The notes: generated by a model from the letters alone, not told the origin. Shown: positions 35,427-44,297, counted from the stretch's first letter. The stretch is 64,000 bases of DNA from Acidimicrobiia bacterium (GCA_022820925.1 JAJEEO010000012.1:124001-188000); one strand, 5' to 3'. A program made the numbers and translations.

Positions 35427-36482
35427 ATGCACCCTGACGCATCGGAGGGCGAGCACAGCAGGCCGGCCTCGCGTGGCTCGGAACGTGACGACACCGCAGG
35501 CAGCGACGCCCCAGACCTCACACGGGCGCCGCCGGCCCGTCAGGCCGCTGCGGCTGACGCGCCACGCCGTCAGGACTCGCCACAGCCGCTGTCCCGGTTC
35601 GGCGCCGCCGTGGCCGTCGCACGCGAGGTCCAACAGGACTGGGCGACGAAACGCATCGCCGGGCTGTCGGCGGAGATCGCGTTCTTCGCTCTGCTGGGGC
35701 TGTTTCCGGCCGTCATCGTGTTCGCTGCACTGCTGGGCTCGCTCGATGTGCTCATCGGCCAGGGCGCGGCAACCAGCACCGAGGAGTGGCTGCTGCAGCG
35801 GATCAGCGACACGTTCGGCGACCAGAACACGCTCGATGCGACGGTCGCCGACCTTTTCGATCGTTCCGACGCCCGGGTGGTGACAGCCGGCATCGTCGTG
35901 GCCGCCTATGCGTCGTCACGCGGCTTCATCGCCGTCGTGCGTGCCTTGAACGTGACCCGCGGCCACCACGGCGCTCGCAGCTGGCTGTCGACCCGCCTCG
36001 TGGGCTTCGCCCTGACGTTCCTGACGTTGGTCGTTGCCGTGGTGGTGGCGACGATGGTGGTCGTCGGGCCGCTGTTCGGCGGCGGCACCGAGTTGGCGGA
36101 TCGGCTGGGCGCAGGAAGCTCGTTCAGCACAGCGTGGGATTGGCTCCGCTGGCCCGTCGTCTTCGTGGCGGTGGTGGCGTGGGCCGCAACGGTCTACCGG
36201 ATCGCCCCGCGCCACAAGCTCACCTGGCGGCGAGAAGTGCCGGGAGCCCTCCTGGCAACCGTGTGGTGGCTGGCCGTATCAGGCGGATTCGGTGCCTACC
36301 TGCAGCTCGCCTCGAACGGCGTCAACGCTGTCTTCGGCCTGCTCGGCGGCGCCCTCAGCTTGCTGCTGTGGCTCTACCTGCTCGCCATGGGCCTGCTCGC
36401 CGGCGCCGAGCTCAACAGCCTCCTCGACCGCCACCGCCTGCAGGCCTGCGACCAACAGGCATCGTCCGGGCCGCTCTCCTAG
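35427..36482 (+). CDS. YihY/BrkB-family inner-membrane protein
   Basis: Polytopic membrane protein of 351 residues in the YihY (UPF0761/BrkB) family, once called RNase BN. A hydrophilic Ala/Arg-rich N-terminus of about 70 residues is followed by about six membrane helices. Family features are KRIAGLSAEIAFFALLGLFP, the VVRALNVTRG region, and YRIAPRHKLTWRREVPGALLATVWW with SNGVNAVFGLLGGALSLLLWLY. Its biological role is not settled in any organism. It follows the AMP ligase by 14 bases and precedes a VOC gene by 10, so all are probably in one transcript. Confidence 0.9.
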   Translation: MHPDASEGEHSRPASRGSERDDTAGSDAPDLTRAPPARQAAAADAPRRQDSPQPLSRFGAAVAVAREVQQDWATKRIAGLSAEIAFFALLGLFPAVIVFAALLGSLDVLIGQGAATSTEEWLLQRISDTFGDQNTLDATVADLFDRSDARVVTAGIVVAAYASSRGFIAVVRALNVTRGHHGARSWLSTRLVGFALTFLTLVVAVVVATMVVVGPLFGGGTELADRLGAGSSFSTAWDWLRWPVVFVAVVAWAATVYRIAPRHKLTWRREVPGALLATVWWLAVSGGFGAYLQLASNGVNAVFGLLGGALSLLLWLYLLAMGLLAGAELNSLLDRHRLQACDQQASSGPLS

Positions 36483-36492
36483 GGTGGCGGGC

Positions 36493-37278
36493 ATGTGGAT
36501 TCGTCTTCGTCAGATTGCTGTTACTACTGCCGACTTGGCCCAGACCTCGGCGGACATCCAGAGCGTGCTCGGCGTTGAGCCGTGCTTCACCGATCCCGGT
36601 GTGGGCATCTTCGGCCTCAAGAATGTGCTGTGGCCGGTGGGCACCCAGTTCCTCGAGTGCGTCACGCCGATCCAAGACGACACTGCCGCCGGCCGGTACC
36701 AGCAGCGGCGCGGCGGCGACACCGGGTACATGGTCATCACCCAGGTCAGCGACGTTGCTGCGCGCCGTGCCCACGTCGACGAGATGGGCATCCGGATCGC
36801 ATTCGAGATGAACTTCCCCGAAGAGGGCCATGTCGGCATGCAGCTGCACCCGGCCGACACCGGCGGTGCCTTCTTCGAGATGGACCAGATGACCGGACCC
36901 ACCGGCGACGACGTCGGCGGCGCTTGGACGCCTGCCGGCTCCTACTGGGAGCCCTACGTCTGCACCGACAGGGTGAGCAACATCGCCGCCGCCGAGCTCC
37001 AGAGCCCCGACCCGCAGCGGCTGGCCGATCGCTGGAGTCAGATTGCCCAGATCGACCTCGAAACCGATGCCGACGGCCACCCCACGATCCAGCTCGACAA
37101 CGCCACCCTCAGATTCGTGCCGGAAGCCGACGGGCGCGGCGAAGGCCTCGGTGCCATCGATGTCACGACTGTCGACCGCGAAGCGGTGCTCGCAGCAGCC
37201 CGCACGCGGGACTGCTACGTGAACGACAGCCAGGTCGCGCTCGCCGGCCTGCGGGTCAACCTCGTCGACGCCGGCTGA
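36493..37278 (+). CDS. Glyoxalase-like VOC protein (two-module)
   Basis: Protein of 261 residues that appears to have two VOC-type modules: the first from the N-terminus (VTTADLAQTSADIQSVLGVE) to about residue 135, the second from about residue 155 (NIAAAELQSPDPQRLADRW). Metal ligands are less conserved than in true glyoxalases, so it may not be catalytic in the same way; it resembles the glyoxalase-like domain families. I use the ATG at 36493, ten bases after the YihY gene; the frame is open much further upstream only as an out-of-frame reading of that gene. Its last codons are duplicated downstream. Confidence 0.75.
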   Translation: MWIRLRQIAVTTADLAQTSADIQSVLGVEPCFTDPGVGIFGLKNVLWPVGTQFLECVTPIQDDTAAGRYQQRRGGDTGYMVITQVSDVAARRAHVDEMGIRIAFEMNFPEEGHVGMQLHPADTGGAFFEMDQMTGPTGDDVGGAWTPAGSYWEPYVCTDRVSNIAAAELQSPDPQRLADRWSQIAQIDLETDADGHPTIQLDNATLRFVPEADGRGEGLGAIDVTTVDREAVLAAARTRDCYVNDSQVALAGLRVNLVDAG

Positions 37279-37347
37279 ACGGGCTTGCCGGCACTTGCCG
37301 AACCGCGAGTCAATCTCGTCGACGCCGACTGACACGGGCTTGCCGGC
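37249..37347 (+). repeat. Imperfect direct repeat copying the 3' end of the VOC gene
   Basis: Segment 37249-37292 holds the last ten codons, stop and 14 downstream bases of the VOC gene. Segment 37303-37347 repeats it with a few substitutions and one inserted base, including a second copy of the stop context. The repeats are offset by about 54 bases. This is a local tandem duplication of a gene end, similar in kind to the one after the ferredoxin gene. Confidence 0.85.
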
Positions 37348-37419
37348 GCGAGTCGGCCTACCATCGGCATCCGCCGCAGGTCGCCGCTCGGTTGCGACCG
37401 CACAGGGAGGTTCTTGCCG

Positions 37420-37971
37420 ATGAGCGAGATCGTTGACCAATTCAAGCGCTCCGTCGCGCTCTTCGACTCGGTGGTGGCCAGCGTGCCCGACGATGCCTGG
37501 GGCAATGACACGCCGTGCGCCGACTGGAATGCGACCGAGCTGCTGCGTCATCAGTGCGGCGTGCTCGACGCGCTCGCCGGCATCGCCCGCACCGGCGAGG
37601 TGGGCATGCCCCAGATGGCCGACGACGCCGGCGATCCGCCGGCTCAGTGGCAGGCCACCCGCGACGGCGTGCTCGCCGCAATCGACGGCGCCGACCTGTC
37701 CGCCGAGGACAAGTACTGGTTCGGGCCGATGAGCTTCGAGAACTTCGTCGGCATGGTGCAGTGGGATCCGCTGACCCACGCATGGGACCTGGCCCAGGCC
37801 AGCGGCAACCACATCGACCTGCCCGACGACCTGTGCGAGGCCGCCCTCGCCCGGGTGCAAGCGCTGGGCGACATTCCCCGCAAGTGGAGGCTGATCACCG
37901 ACGCGGTCGATGTGCCCGACGACGCGCCGATGTCGCACCGCTACCTTGGCTACGTCGGACGGCAGCCATGA
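37420..37971 (+). CDS. DinB-like / TIGR03086-family protein (mycothiol-dependent-type fold)
   Basis: A 183-residue protein of the maleylpyruvate-isomerase/DinB-like group annotated TIGR03086. The N-terminal helix (IVDQFKRSVALFDSVVASV), PCADWNATELLRHQCGVLDAL with the first His metal ligand, and DPLTHAWDLAQASG with another His are typical. Members are thought to bind a metal and, in some cases, use mycothiol. The ATG at 37420 has GGGAGG nine bases upstream; a TTG two codons earlier is less likely. The stop overlaps the next gene's ATG, so it is coupled to the metallo-hydrolase. Confidence 0.86.
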   Translation: MSEIVDQFKRSVALFDSVVASVPDDAWGNDTPCADWNATELLRHQCGVLDALAGIARTGEVGMPQMADDAGDPPAQWQATRDGVLAAIDGADLSAEDKYWFGPMSFENFVGMVQWDPLTHAWDLAQASGNHIDLPDDLCEAALARVQALGDIPRKWRLITDAVDVPDDAPMSHRYLGYVGRQP

Positions 37972-38885
37972 ACGCCGCCGCCGAGAACGAGGCCTCCCAG
38001 GCGTCAGCGGGCGCCGAGCCGCAGCGCTGGCAGATCGGCGAGGTGTCCATCACCTCCGTCACGGAGGCCGCCACGCCGACCTCGCCTCGCTTCCTCTACG
38101 ACGGCGTCAGCAAGGGCGGCGTGCTGGCCCGAGCGGAAGCCGCACCGTGGCTGCGCCCGCATTTCGTCAGCGACGACGGCTACCTGCTGCAGCGAATCCA
38201 CACCTGCGTGATCTCGGCAGGCGAACACCGCATCGCGGTGGACACCTGCGTCGGCAACGACAAGGAACGCACCAACCCGCTGTGGCACCGCCAGCAGGGG
38301 CCGTTCCTCGACGACATGGCCGCCGCTGGCTTCCCGCCCGAGTCGATCACCCATGTGGTGTGCACCCACCTGCACGTGGACCATGTGGGCTGGAACACCT
38401 GCCTGAATGCCGACGGCGAATGGGTGCCCACATTCCCCAACGCGGAGTACCTGTTCTGCGCGCCCGAGTACGACTACTGGGCCAGCCACGAAGACCTGTT
38501 CGGCGATGCCGTGTTCGAGGACTCGGTGGCGCCCATCGCCGCAGCGGACCGCGCCAACATGGTCGAAGCCGTCGACAGCATCTGCTCAGAGGTGTCGTTC
38601 CAGTCCACGCCGGGCCACACGCCGGGGCACCTGTCGGTGGTGATCTCCAGCGGCGGCAAGCGGGCGATCATCACCGGCGACATGGCGCACACCCCGATGC
38701 AGCTCGCCGACCCCGATCTCAGCTCGATGTTCGACACCGACCCCGACGAGGCCCGCCGCACCCGCCACGTGGCGTTCGGCGACTGGGCCGACGGCGAGAC
38801 CCTGGTGATCGGCACCCACTTCGGGGGACCCACCGCCGGCATCATGGTCCCCCACCAGGGCGCTTACCGCCTCGACTGCGACTGA
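37968..38885 (+). CDS. Metallo-beta-lactamase-fold hydrolase
   Basis: MBL-fold enzyme of 305 residues. The zinc motif is THLHVDHVGW (His134, His136, Asp138, His139). Further ligands are in STPGHTPGHLS, IITGDMAH and a late VIGTHFGGPTAG. The N-terminal strands and long insert resemble the N-acyl homoserine lactonase-like/quorum-quenching and related hydrolases, but the substrate cannot be told. The ATG at 37968 overlaps the stop of the DinB-like gene (ATGA), a pairing that suggests a shared pathway. It converges on the FAD oxidoreductase gene. Confidence 0.9.
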   Translation: MNAAAENEASQASAGAEPQRWQIGEVSITSVTEAATPTSPRFLYDGVSKGGVLARAEAAPWLRPHFVSDDGYLLQRIHTCVISAGEHRIAVDTCVGNDKERTNPLWHRQQGPFLDDMAAAGFPPESITHVVCTHLHVDHVGWNTCLNADGEWVPTFPNAEYLFCAPEYDYWASHEDLFGDAVFEDSVAPIAAADRANMVEAVDSICSEVSFQSTPGHTPGHLSVVISSGGKRAIITGDMAHTPMQLADPDLSSMFDTDPDEARRTRHVAFGDWADGETLVIGTHFGGPTAGIMVPHQGAYRLDCD

Positions 38886-38919
38886 GGCGTCGCCCAATCT
38901 GCGCCGCCCCGCAACGGGA

Positions 38920-40371
38920 CTAGTGGCCGCCGCGCAGCAACTTCGCAATCCCTGACATCAGGCGATCCGGACGGTCCGAGCGCAGCTCGCGCTTATCGGC
39001 GATTCCGAGCAGAGCGCGGCTGGCCCGCACACCGAGCCAGCGCAGCGGCTCCGGCTCCCACCGACGCGAGCTCACCCCCACCCAGGGCAGGCTCGTGCGC
39101 TCGGTATCGCGCTCGGCGATCAGCTCGGCCATGGTGCGGCCGGCCAGGTTGGAGGCTGCGACGCCCTCGCCCACGTAGCCGCCCAGCACGCCTTCGCCGG
39201 TGCGCGGGTCGAAGCGCACGCCGGGCAGCCAGTTGCGCGGGATGCCGAGCACCCCGCCCCAGCGGTGGGTGATGCGCGCTTCGGCCACCTGGGGCAGCAT
39301 CTCGGCAAGCACTCGCCAGATCCGGCGGTGCATAGGCAGGTGCGTCTCTGCAGCCGGCACGATCCGCGAGCCGAAGCTGTACGGATTTCCTGTGGCGCCG
39401 AAGGCGATCCGGTTGTCCGCGGTGCGCTGGCCATACGTGACCATGCGGCGGTCGTCGGCAAAACTGGGGCGGTTCGCCAAGCCAATGTCGTCGATGACTG
39501 CCTCCGGCAGCGGTTCAGTGGCGATCATCCGTGAATAGACGGGCAAGATGTCCCGCCGCAAGCCCTGCAGGTCCCTCGTATACGCCTCGGTGGCGCGCAC
39601 GATCACCGGTGCTCGAACTTCGCGGCGGCCGCGGCTCATCGGCGAGCCACGAGCGCCCTCTGCGGCAATCTGCACTGCACCCCCGTCGAAACCGGTGACA
39701 CGCGTCTGCTCGTAGATCTCCACCCCCGCCGCTTCGGCGGCGCAGGCCAGCCCCAGCGCCAGCTTGGCGGGATCCACCACCGCAGAAGGGCCGAGCAGGA
39801 CGCCGCTGCGCACATCGGTGGCGTTGAGCTGCTCGCGTGCTTCGTCAGCATCGAGCAGGCGGATCTCGTCTTCGGTCAGCCCGAAGCTGCGAGCTTCGGC
39901 CATCTCGGCAACCTGCCGCTCCGCTTGGGGACCCGTGCGCGCCACCCTGATAGTGCCGCCCTTGGCGTAGTCGCAATCGATGCCCTCAGCGGCTGCCACA
40001 CGCCCGATCTCGTCGACGGCGTCGAACACAGCTCGCACCAGGCGCCGGGATTCGGTCGGGCTGGAACGCCGCGCGTAATCGGCAACCGAGCCGGCCAGCT
40101 CCCCCACTGCCCAACCCCCGTTGCGCCCTGAGGCACCGAAGCCGCAGTGGTGCCGCTCCAGCACGACCACACGCATCGCGGGCTCCAGCTGCTTGAGGTA
40201 GTAGGCGGTCCACAGACCGCTGAAGCCGCCGCCCACGATGGCGACGTCGACGTCAAGATCACCCGCGGCAGCGGGACGGGGCGCGACAGGCGGCTCGAGC
40301 CGGTCGATCCACAGCGGCGTGGTCGATGCCGTCTCCAGCGACCAAGGATCCGATTCCAGTGCAGCGGCCAT
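38920..40371 (-). CDS. FAD-dependent amine oxidoreductase (DAO family, gamma-glutamylputrescine oxidase-like)
   Basis: Flavoprotein of 483 residues in the D-amino-acid-oxidase/glycine-oxidase superfamily. The N-terminal Rossmann motif is VAIVGGGFSGLWTAYYL (about residues 43-59), followed by VLERHHCGFGASGRNGGWAVG, which matches the region after the FAD motif in PuuB-type gamma-glutamylputrescine oxidases. The C-terminal RWGGVLGIPRNWLPG and VLGGYVGEGVAASNLAGRTM blocks complete the FAD site. It diverges from an operon for an acetyltransferase, an agmatinase and a spermidine/putrescine-type ABC transporter, which supports a polyamine substrate. That link is by context and family. Confidence 0.88.
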   Translation of the reverse strand: MAAALESDPWSLETASTTPLWIDRLEPPVAPRPAAAGDLDVDVAIVGGGFSGLWTAYYLKQLEPAMRVVVLERHHCGFGASGRNGGWAVGELAGSVADYARRSSPTESRRLVRAVFDAVDEIGRVAAAEGIDCDYAKGGTIRVARTGPQAERQVAEMAEARSFGLTEDEIRLLDADEAREQLNATDVRSGVLLGPSAVVDPAKLALGLACAAEAAGVEIYEQTRVTGFDGGAVQIAAEGARGSPMSRGRREVRAPVIVRATEAYTRDLQGLRRDILPVYSRMIATEPLPEAVIDDIGLANRPSFADDRRMVTYGQRTADNRIAFGATGNPYSFGSRIVPAAETHLPMHRRIWRVLAEMLPQVAEARITHRWGGVLGIPRNWLPGVRFDPRTGEGVLGGYVGEGVAASNLAGRTMAELIAERDTERTSLPWVGVSSRRWEPEPLRWLGVRASRALLGIADKRELRSDRPDRLMSGIAKLLRGGH

Positions 40372-40392
40372 CCTCTTCGAAAACTACTGCCG

Positions 40393-40422
40393 CTGCCAGT
40401 CGCTTCCCGGCGCAGGGATAAT
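40393..40422 (+). promoter_or_regulatory. Putative sigma-70-type promoter for the GNAT-agmatinase-pot operon
   Basis: A CTGCCA (40393-40398) and a GATAAT (40417-40422) separated by 18 bases match the housekeeping -35 and -10 boxes reasonably well. They lie about 50 bases before the acetyltransferase ATG in the divergent intergenic region. AT-rich hexamers like GATAAT are rare at this base composition, which makes the match more notable. Confidence 0.4.
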
Positions 40423-40424
40423 CT

Positions 40425-40441
40425 CTCAGCCGGCGGCTGAG
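40425..40441. promoter_or_regulatory. Perfect 7-bp dyad at the expected transcript start (possible operator)
   Basis: CTCAGCC at 40425-40431 and GGCTGAG at 40435-40441 form a perfect inverted repeat with a three-base spacer. It begins two bases after the putative -10 box and lies in the shared upstream region of the FAD oxidase gene and the polyamine operon. It could be a repressor site or a 5' hairpin; no regulator gene is nearby to choose between them. Confidence 0.35.
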
Positions 40442-40468
40442 TGCGGCAGGCGCCGCGGGGGTGCTGCG

Positions 40469-41137
40469 ATGCGTGAGATCGAAGCCGTGTCGGTTGGCGA
40501 GCGCTCGGGCCTGCGATACGCCCGGATCCGCCCGGAGTGGGCTGCAGAACTGGAAGCCCTGGAGCTGGCCTCCCACCCGACCGCAGACCGCGCCGACCTC
40601 TATGACGCCCAGGGCTTTGCCCAGCTTGCGCAGGACTTCCCCGAGGGCTGCTTCGCAGGATTCGACGGTGACGAGCTGGTGGCCATGGGGGTCGGCATCT
40701 GCTGCGATTTCGACTGGGAGAACCCGATTCACACGATCGCCGATCTCGTCCCTGAAGACCACAGTGCCAGCGGGCACGATCCCGACGGCCGCTGGTACTA
40801 CGGCACCAGCATCGCCACCCGGCTTTCCCACCGTCGCAAGGGCATCGGCGCGGAGCTCTACGTGCTGCGCAAGCAGGTCTGCGTCGATCTCGGCTTGGAC
40901 GGCATCGTGGCAGGCGGCGTCATCCCCGGCTACGCCGAGCACAAGGACGACATGAGCGCCGACGAGTACATCGCCGAGGTGCGCGAAGGCCGGCTGTACG
41001 ACCGGACGCTGAGCTTCCAGATCGAGAACGGGTTCGAGGCAGTGTGCGGCCTGCCGAACTACATCGCCGATCCGGCAACCGACAGCTGGGCGGCTCTGAT
41101 CGTCTGGCGCAACCCACAACTACAGAGCGGCGCGTGA
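40469..41137 (+). CDS. GNAT-family N-acetyltransferase
   Basis: Acetyl-CoA-dependent N-acetyltransferase of about 222 residues. The GNAT core is visible: FAGFDGDELVAMGVGI (beta strands), then SIATRLSHRRKGIGAELY, where RRKGIG is the acetyl-CoA pyrophosphate loop, and a C-terminal FQIENGFEAV with the usual GF turn. Its place as first gene of an agmatinase-potABCD operon suggests an amine substrate such as a polyamine or agmatine, but this is contextual. The ATG at 40469 is preceded by a GGGGG tract. The stop overlaps the agmatinase GTG. Confidence 0.87.
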   Translation: MREIEAVSVGERSGLRYARIRPEWAAELEALELASHPTADRADLYDAQGFAQLAQDFPEGCFAGFDGDELVAMGVGICCDFDWENPIHTIADLVPEDHSASGHDPDGRWYYGTSIATRLSHRRKGIGAELYVLRKQVCVDLGLDGIVAGGVIPGYAEHKDDMSADEYIAEVREGRLYDRTLSFQIENGFEAVCGLPNYIADPATDSWAALIVWRNPQLQSGA

Positions 41138-42159
41138 GCGACAGCACCGATCCCGCGGCGGGCGGAGGAGGCTTGATCGCCGGCTCCGACGCCGAGACGC
41201 TCGGCGACCAGGCGTTCCGCTCAGACGACCTTCACGGCCGCAAGCCCGAGATGACCTACGGCGGTGCGCTGTCGTTCCTTCGACGCCGCTACACCCGCGA
41301 CATCGCCGACGCCGACATCGTCGTGTCGGGCATCCCGTTTGACATGGCCACCTCGAACCGGCCAGGTGCCCGGCTGGGTCCGCGCGCCATCCGGGCGGCG
41401 TCAACAGGTCTCGCCGAGCTCGACGCCTATCCCTTCGGTTTCGACCCGTTTGCGTATCTCGCCGTGGTCGATTACGGCGACTGCTTCATCGACTATGGCC
41501 ATCCCACCGAGGCCGTCGAGCGAATCGAAGCCCACTGCACCGAGATCTTGGCGCACGGCGCGCAGATGGTGACCTTCGGCGGCGATCACTTCGTCACCTA
41601 CCCGATCCTGCGTGCTCACGCAGCCAAGCACGGGCCGCTAGCGCTCATCCATTTCGACGCACACCCTGATACGTGGCCTGACGACGAGGGCCGCCTCGAT
41701 CACGGCTCAATGTTCCTGCGTGCACTGCAAGAGGGCATCATCGACCCGTCGGCGTCCGTCCAGATCGGCATCCGCACCCACAACGACGACGACTACGGAT
41801 TCACGGTGCTCGGTGCGCCCTGGGTACACCGCAACGGACCCGCTGCTGTGCTCGAGGTCGCGCGGGAGAAAGTCGCGGACCGCCGGGCCTACGTGACCTT
41901 CGACATCGACTGCATCGATCCGGCATTTGCCCCCGGGACCGGCACGCCGGTGTCGGGTGGGCTCACCACCGCACAATCGCTGGAGATCGTGCGGGGCCTC
42001 GCCTCCTTTGACATCGTGGGGATGGATGTCGTCGAGGTGGCCCCCGCCTACGACGTGTCGGAGATCACCGCCTTGGCGGCCGCAACGCTCGCTCACGACT
42101 TCATCTGCACGCAGGCCGTGCGTGCCGGGGCGCCTGCACAGCCGCTGGGATTGACATGA
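41134..42159 (+). CDS. speB: Agmatinase-family ureohydrolase
   Basis: Binuclear manganese ureohydrolase of 341 residues, most like agmatinase (agmatine to putrescine and urea). Metal ligands are in TFGGDHFVTYP, IHFDAHPDTW and VTFDIDCIDPAFAPGTGTP; GMDVVEVAPAYDVSEITALAAA is typical of the agmatinase branch. Relatives act on guanidinobutyrate or guanidinopropionate, so agmatine is a best guess. The GTG at 41134-41136 overlaps the acetyltransferase stop, and the stop overlaps potA's ATG. Location within a transporter operon suggests the substrate is imported. Confidence 0.92.
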   Translation: MSDSTDPAAGGGGLIAGSDAETLGDQAFRSDDLHGRKPEMTYGGALSFLRRRYTRDIADADIVVSGIPFDMATSNRPGARLGPRAIRAASTGLAELDAYPFGFDPFAYLAVVDYGDCFIDYGHPTEAVERIEAHCTEILAHGAQMVTFGGDHFVTYPILRAHAAKHGPLALIHFDAHPDTWPDDEGRLDHGSMFLRALQEGIIDPSASVQIGIRTHNDDDYGFTVLGAPWVHRNGPAAVLEVAREKVADRRAYVTFDIDCIDPAFAPGTGTPVSGGLTTAQSLEIVRGLASFDIVGMDVVEVAPAYDVSEITALAAATLAHDFICTQAVRAGAPAQPLGLT

Positions 42160-43298
42160 GCAGCGACGCCGTTACTTCCGCGTCGCCGCCGGGTGCTGAT
42201 GCCGGCGTGCCTGCGGTGGAACTGCACGGCATCTCGAAACGCTTCGCCGATGTTGTGGCAGTCGACGGCGTCGATCTGCAGATCGGCGACGGCGAGTTCT
42301 TCGCACTGCTCGGGCCGTCGGGCTGCGGAAAGACCACCACGCTGCGGATGATCGCCGGCCTCGACATCCCCAGCGAGGGACGCCTGGCGATCTTCGGCGA
42401 GGAAGTTGCGTCGTGGCCTCCCGATCGGCGGCCGGTCAACACCGTGTTCCAGGCCTACGCCCTGTTCCCCCACATGACAGTGGCGCAGAACATCGCATTC
42501 GGACTGCAGATGCGGGGCATCCGCGGCCCCGATGCCGACCGCCAGGTCGCCGAGGCCACCGCCTTGGTGCAGCTCGAGGGCATGGAGCATCGCCGGCCCT
42601 CGCAGCTCTCGGGCGGCCAGCAGCAGCGTGTCGCTCTCGCACGGGCCTTGGTAAACCACCCCAAGGTGCTGCTGCTCGACGAGCCGCTCGGAGCGCTCGA
42701 CCTGAAGCTGCGCCAAGAGATGCAGGTGGAGCTGAAGGCCCTGCAGCGCGAGGTCGGCATCACGTTCGTCTTCGTCACCCACGACCAGGAAGAAGCCTTG
42801 GCCATGAGCGACCGCGTGGGCGTCATGTCGGAGGGCCGGCTGCTGCAGGTCGGCACGCCCGCTGAGGTGTACGAGCATCCCGCGAACCGCTTCGTGGCCG
42901 ACTTCATCGGGCGCACCAACCTGCTCGAGGGCGTCACGGAGGGCCCCTCTGCGGTGCGGCTGGATGCCGGCGCGGTGGTAGCCGCCGCGAACGAACTGGC
43001 TGCCGGCTCCCCGGTAGCGCTGAGCGTGCGCCCTGAGCAGGTGCGGCTGCATCGCCGCGGCGAGGCGCCAGGCGACACCCCATGCCTCGACGGCGTCATC
43101 ACTGACGCCACCTATCTCGGGCACGCGTTCGTGTACACAGTCGCGATCGGTCCCACCGCCGGTGCCAGCGGGACGAACGCAGGCGAACGAGCGGCCACCA
43201 TCACCGCACGCTCGGAAACCGGCTCAGCGGCACTCGCCGCTGGTGAACCCGTCTCGGTCAGCTGGTCACCCGGCGCGACGACGGTGGTCGCGGACTGA
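42156..43298 (+). CDS. potA: Spermidine/putrescine-type ABC transporter ATPase PotA
   Basis: ATP-binding subunit of a polyamine-type ABC importer, 380 residues. Walker A GPSGCGKT is at 53-60, the Q-loop is VFQAYALFPHMTV, the signature LSGGQQQR, Walker B VLLLDEPLGALD, and the H-loop VFVTHDQEEAL. A C-terminal TOBE regulatory domain begins near residue 255 (FIGRTNLLEG). The ATG overlaps the agmatinase stop (ATGA) and its stop overlaps the potB ATG (TGATG), so the order speB-potA-potB is tightly coupled. Confidence 0.95.
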   Translation: MSSDAVTSASPPGADAGVPAVELHGISKRFADVVAVDGVDLQIGDGEFFALLGPSGCGKTTTLRMIAGLDIPSEGRLAIFGEEVASWPPDRRPVNTVFQAYALFPHMTVAQNIAFGLQMRGIRGPDADRQVAEATALVQLEGMEHRRPSQLSGGQQQRVALARALVNHPKVLLLDEPLGALDLKLRQEMQVELKALQREVGITFVFVTHDQEEALAMSDRVGVMSEGRLLQVGTPAEVYEHPANRFVADFIGRTNLLEGVTEGPSAVRLDAGAVVAAANELAAGSPVALSVRPEQVRLHRRGEAPGDTPCLDGVITDATYLGHAFVYTVAIGPTAGASGTNAGERAATITARSETGSAALAAGEPVSVSWSPGATTVVAD

Positions 43299-44284
43299 TG
43301 CCATCGCTGCGTCGCGCCAAATCTGCAGCGACGCGGCCAGCTGACGCTGAGCCCGACGCGCTGGCGTCGCTGACGCCGACTGGGCCCGATGCGTCGGCGT
43401 CCTTGACACCTGCAGAGTTAGCAGCGCAGCGCAGGAAGCGGCGCACCGGCACGCTCATCGCCACGCCGGGCGCGCTGTACCTGCTGATCTTCTTCGTGGT
43501 CCCCCTCGGCCTGATCACCGTGTACTCGTTCGCGACACGCACATCGACGGGCCGCACCTCGCTGAGCGGCTGGAACCTCAACTCCTACGAGCGCATCGCC
43601 GACGACGTGATCGTCGGCATCATCGCCCGCTCGGCCTGGCTGGCGTTCCTCACCACCGTGCTGTGCCTGGTGGTCGCCTACCCCTTCGCCTACTACCTGG
43701 CCACCCGTCCTCCGCGGTTGCGCGCCCGGCTGCTCGTGCTGGTGATGATCCCGTTCTGGACCAACGGGCTGGTGCGCATCTTCGCAATCCGGTTTCTGCT
43801 CGGATCGAATGGTCCCGCCTCGGCGCTCAGCGAAGCCATGGGCTTCGGCACGTTCCGGATCCTGTTCACCCCCACTGCGGTCGTGCTGGGCATGGTGTAC
43901 GGCTTTCTCACCTTCATGGTGCTGCCGCTGTACGTGGCGCTGGAGCGCATGGACTGGCGCCTGGTGGAGGCCGCCCGCGACCTCTACGCGAGCGGAGCGA
44001 AGGCCTTCTGGCGCGTCACCGTGCCGCTCACCCGCTCGGGCATCGTGGCGGGCTGCGTGCTGGTGTTCGTGCCCAGCTTTGGCTCCTATGTCGTGCCGGA
44101 GATCCTGGGCGGCGCAAAGACCCTGCTCATCGGCTCGTACGTGGCACGCCAGTTCCAGGCAGCCCGCAACTGGCCGTTGGGCGCTGCGCTGAGCGTGCTG
44201 GTGATCGTGGCGATGCTCGTCGCGGTGGCCATCAACCAGCGCAATTCCGCCAATGCCGAGCGAACCCAGGGCGTCACGCGATGA
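43298..44284 (+). CDS. potB: Spermidine/putrescine-type ABC transporter permease PotB
   Basis: First membrane subunit of the importer, 328 residues, with about six helices. A hydrophilic N-terminus of about 45 residues with a short internal ASLTP repeat precedes the first helix (ALYLLIFFVVPLGLITVYSF). The EAA loop contacting the ATPase is EAARDLYASGAKAFWRVTVPL. The ATG starts within the potA stop (TGATG). The family resembles polyamine and other MOBA-type importers of the PotB kind. Confidence 0.94.
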   Translation: MPSLRRAKSAATRPADAEPDALASLTPTGPDASASLTPAELAAQRRKRRTGTLIATPGALYLLIFFVVPLGLITVYSFATRTSTGRTSLSGWNLNSYERIADDVIVGIIARSAWLAFLTTVLCLVVAYPFAYYLATRPPRLRARLLVLVMIPFWTNGLVRIFAIRFLLGSNGPASALSEAMGFGTFRILFTPTAVVLGMVYGFLTFMVLPLYVALERMDWRLVEAARDLYASGAKAFWRVTVPLTRSGIVAGCVLVFVPSFGSYVVPEILGGAKTLLIGSYVARQFQAARNWPLGAALSVLVIVAMLVAVAINQRNSANAERTQGVTR

Positions 44285-44297
44285 GGAGTCACAGGCC

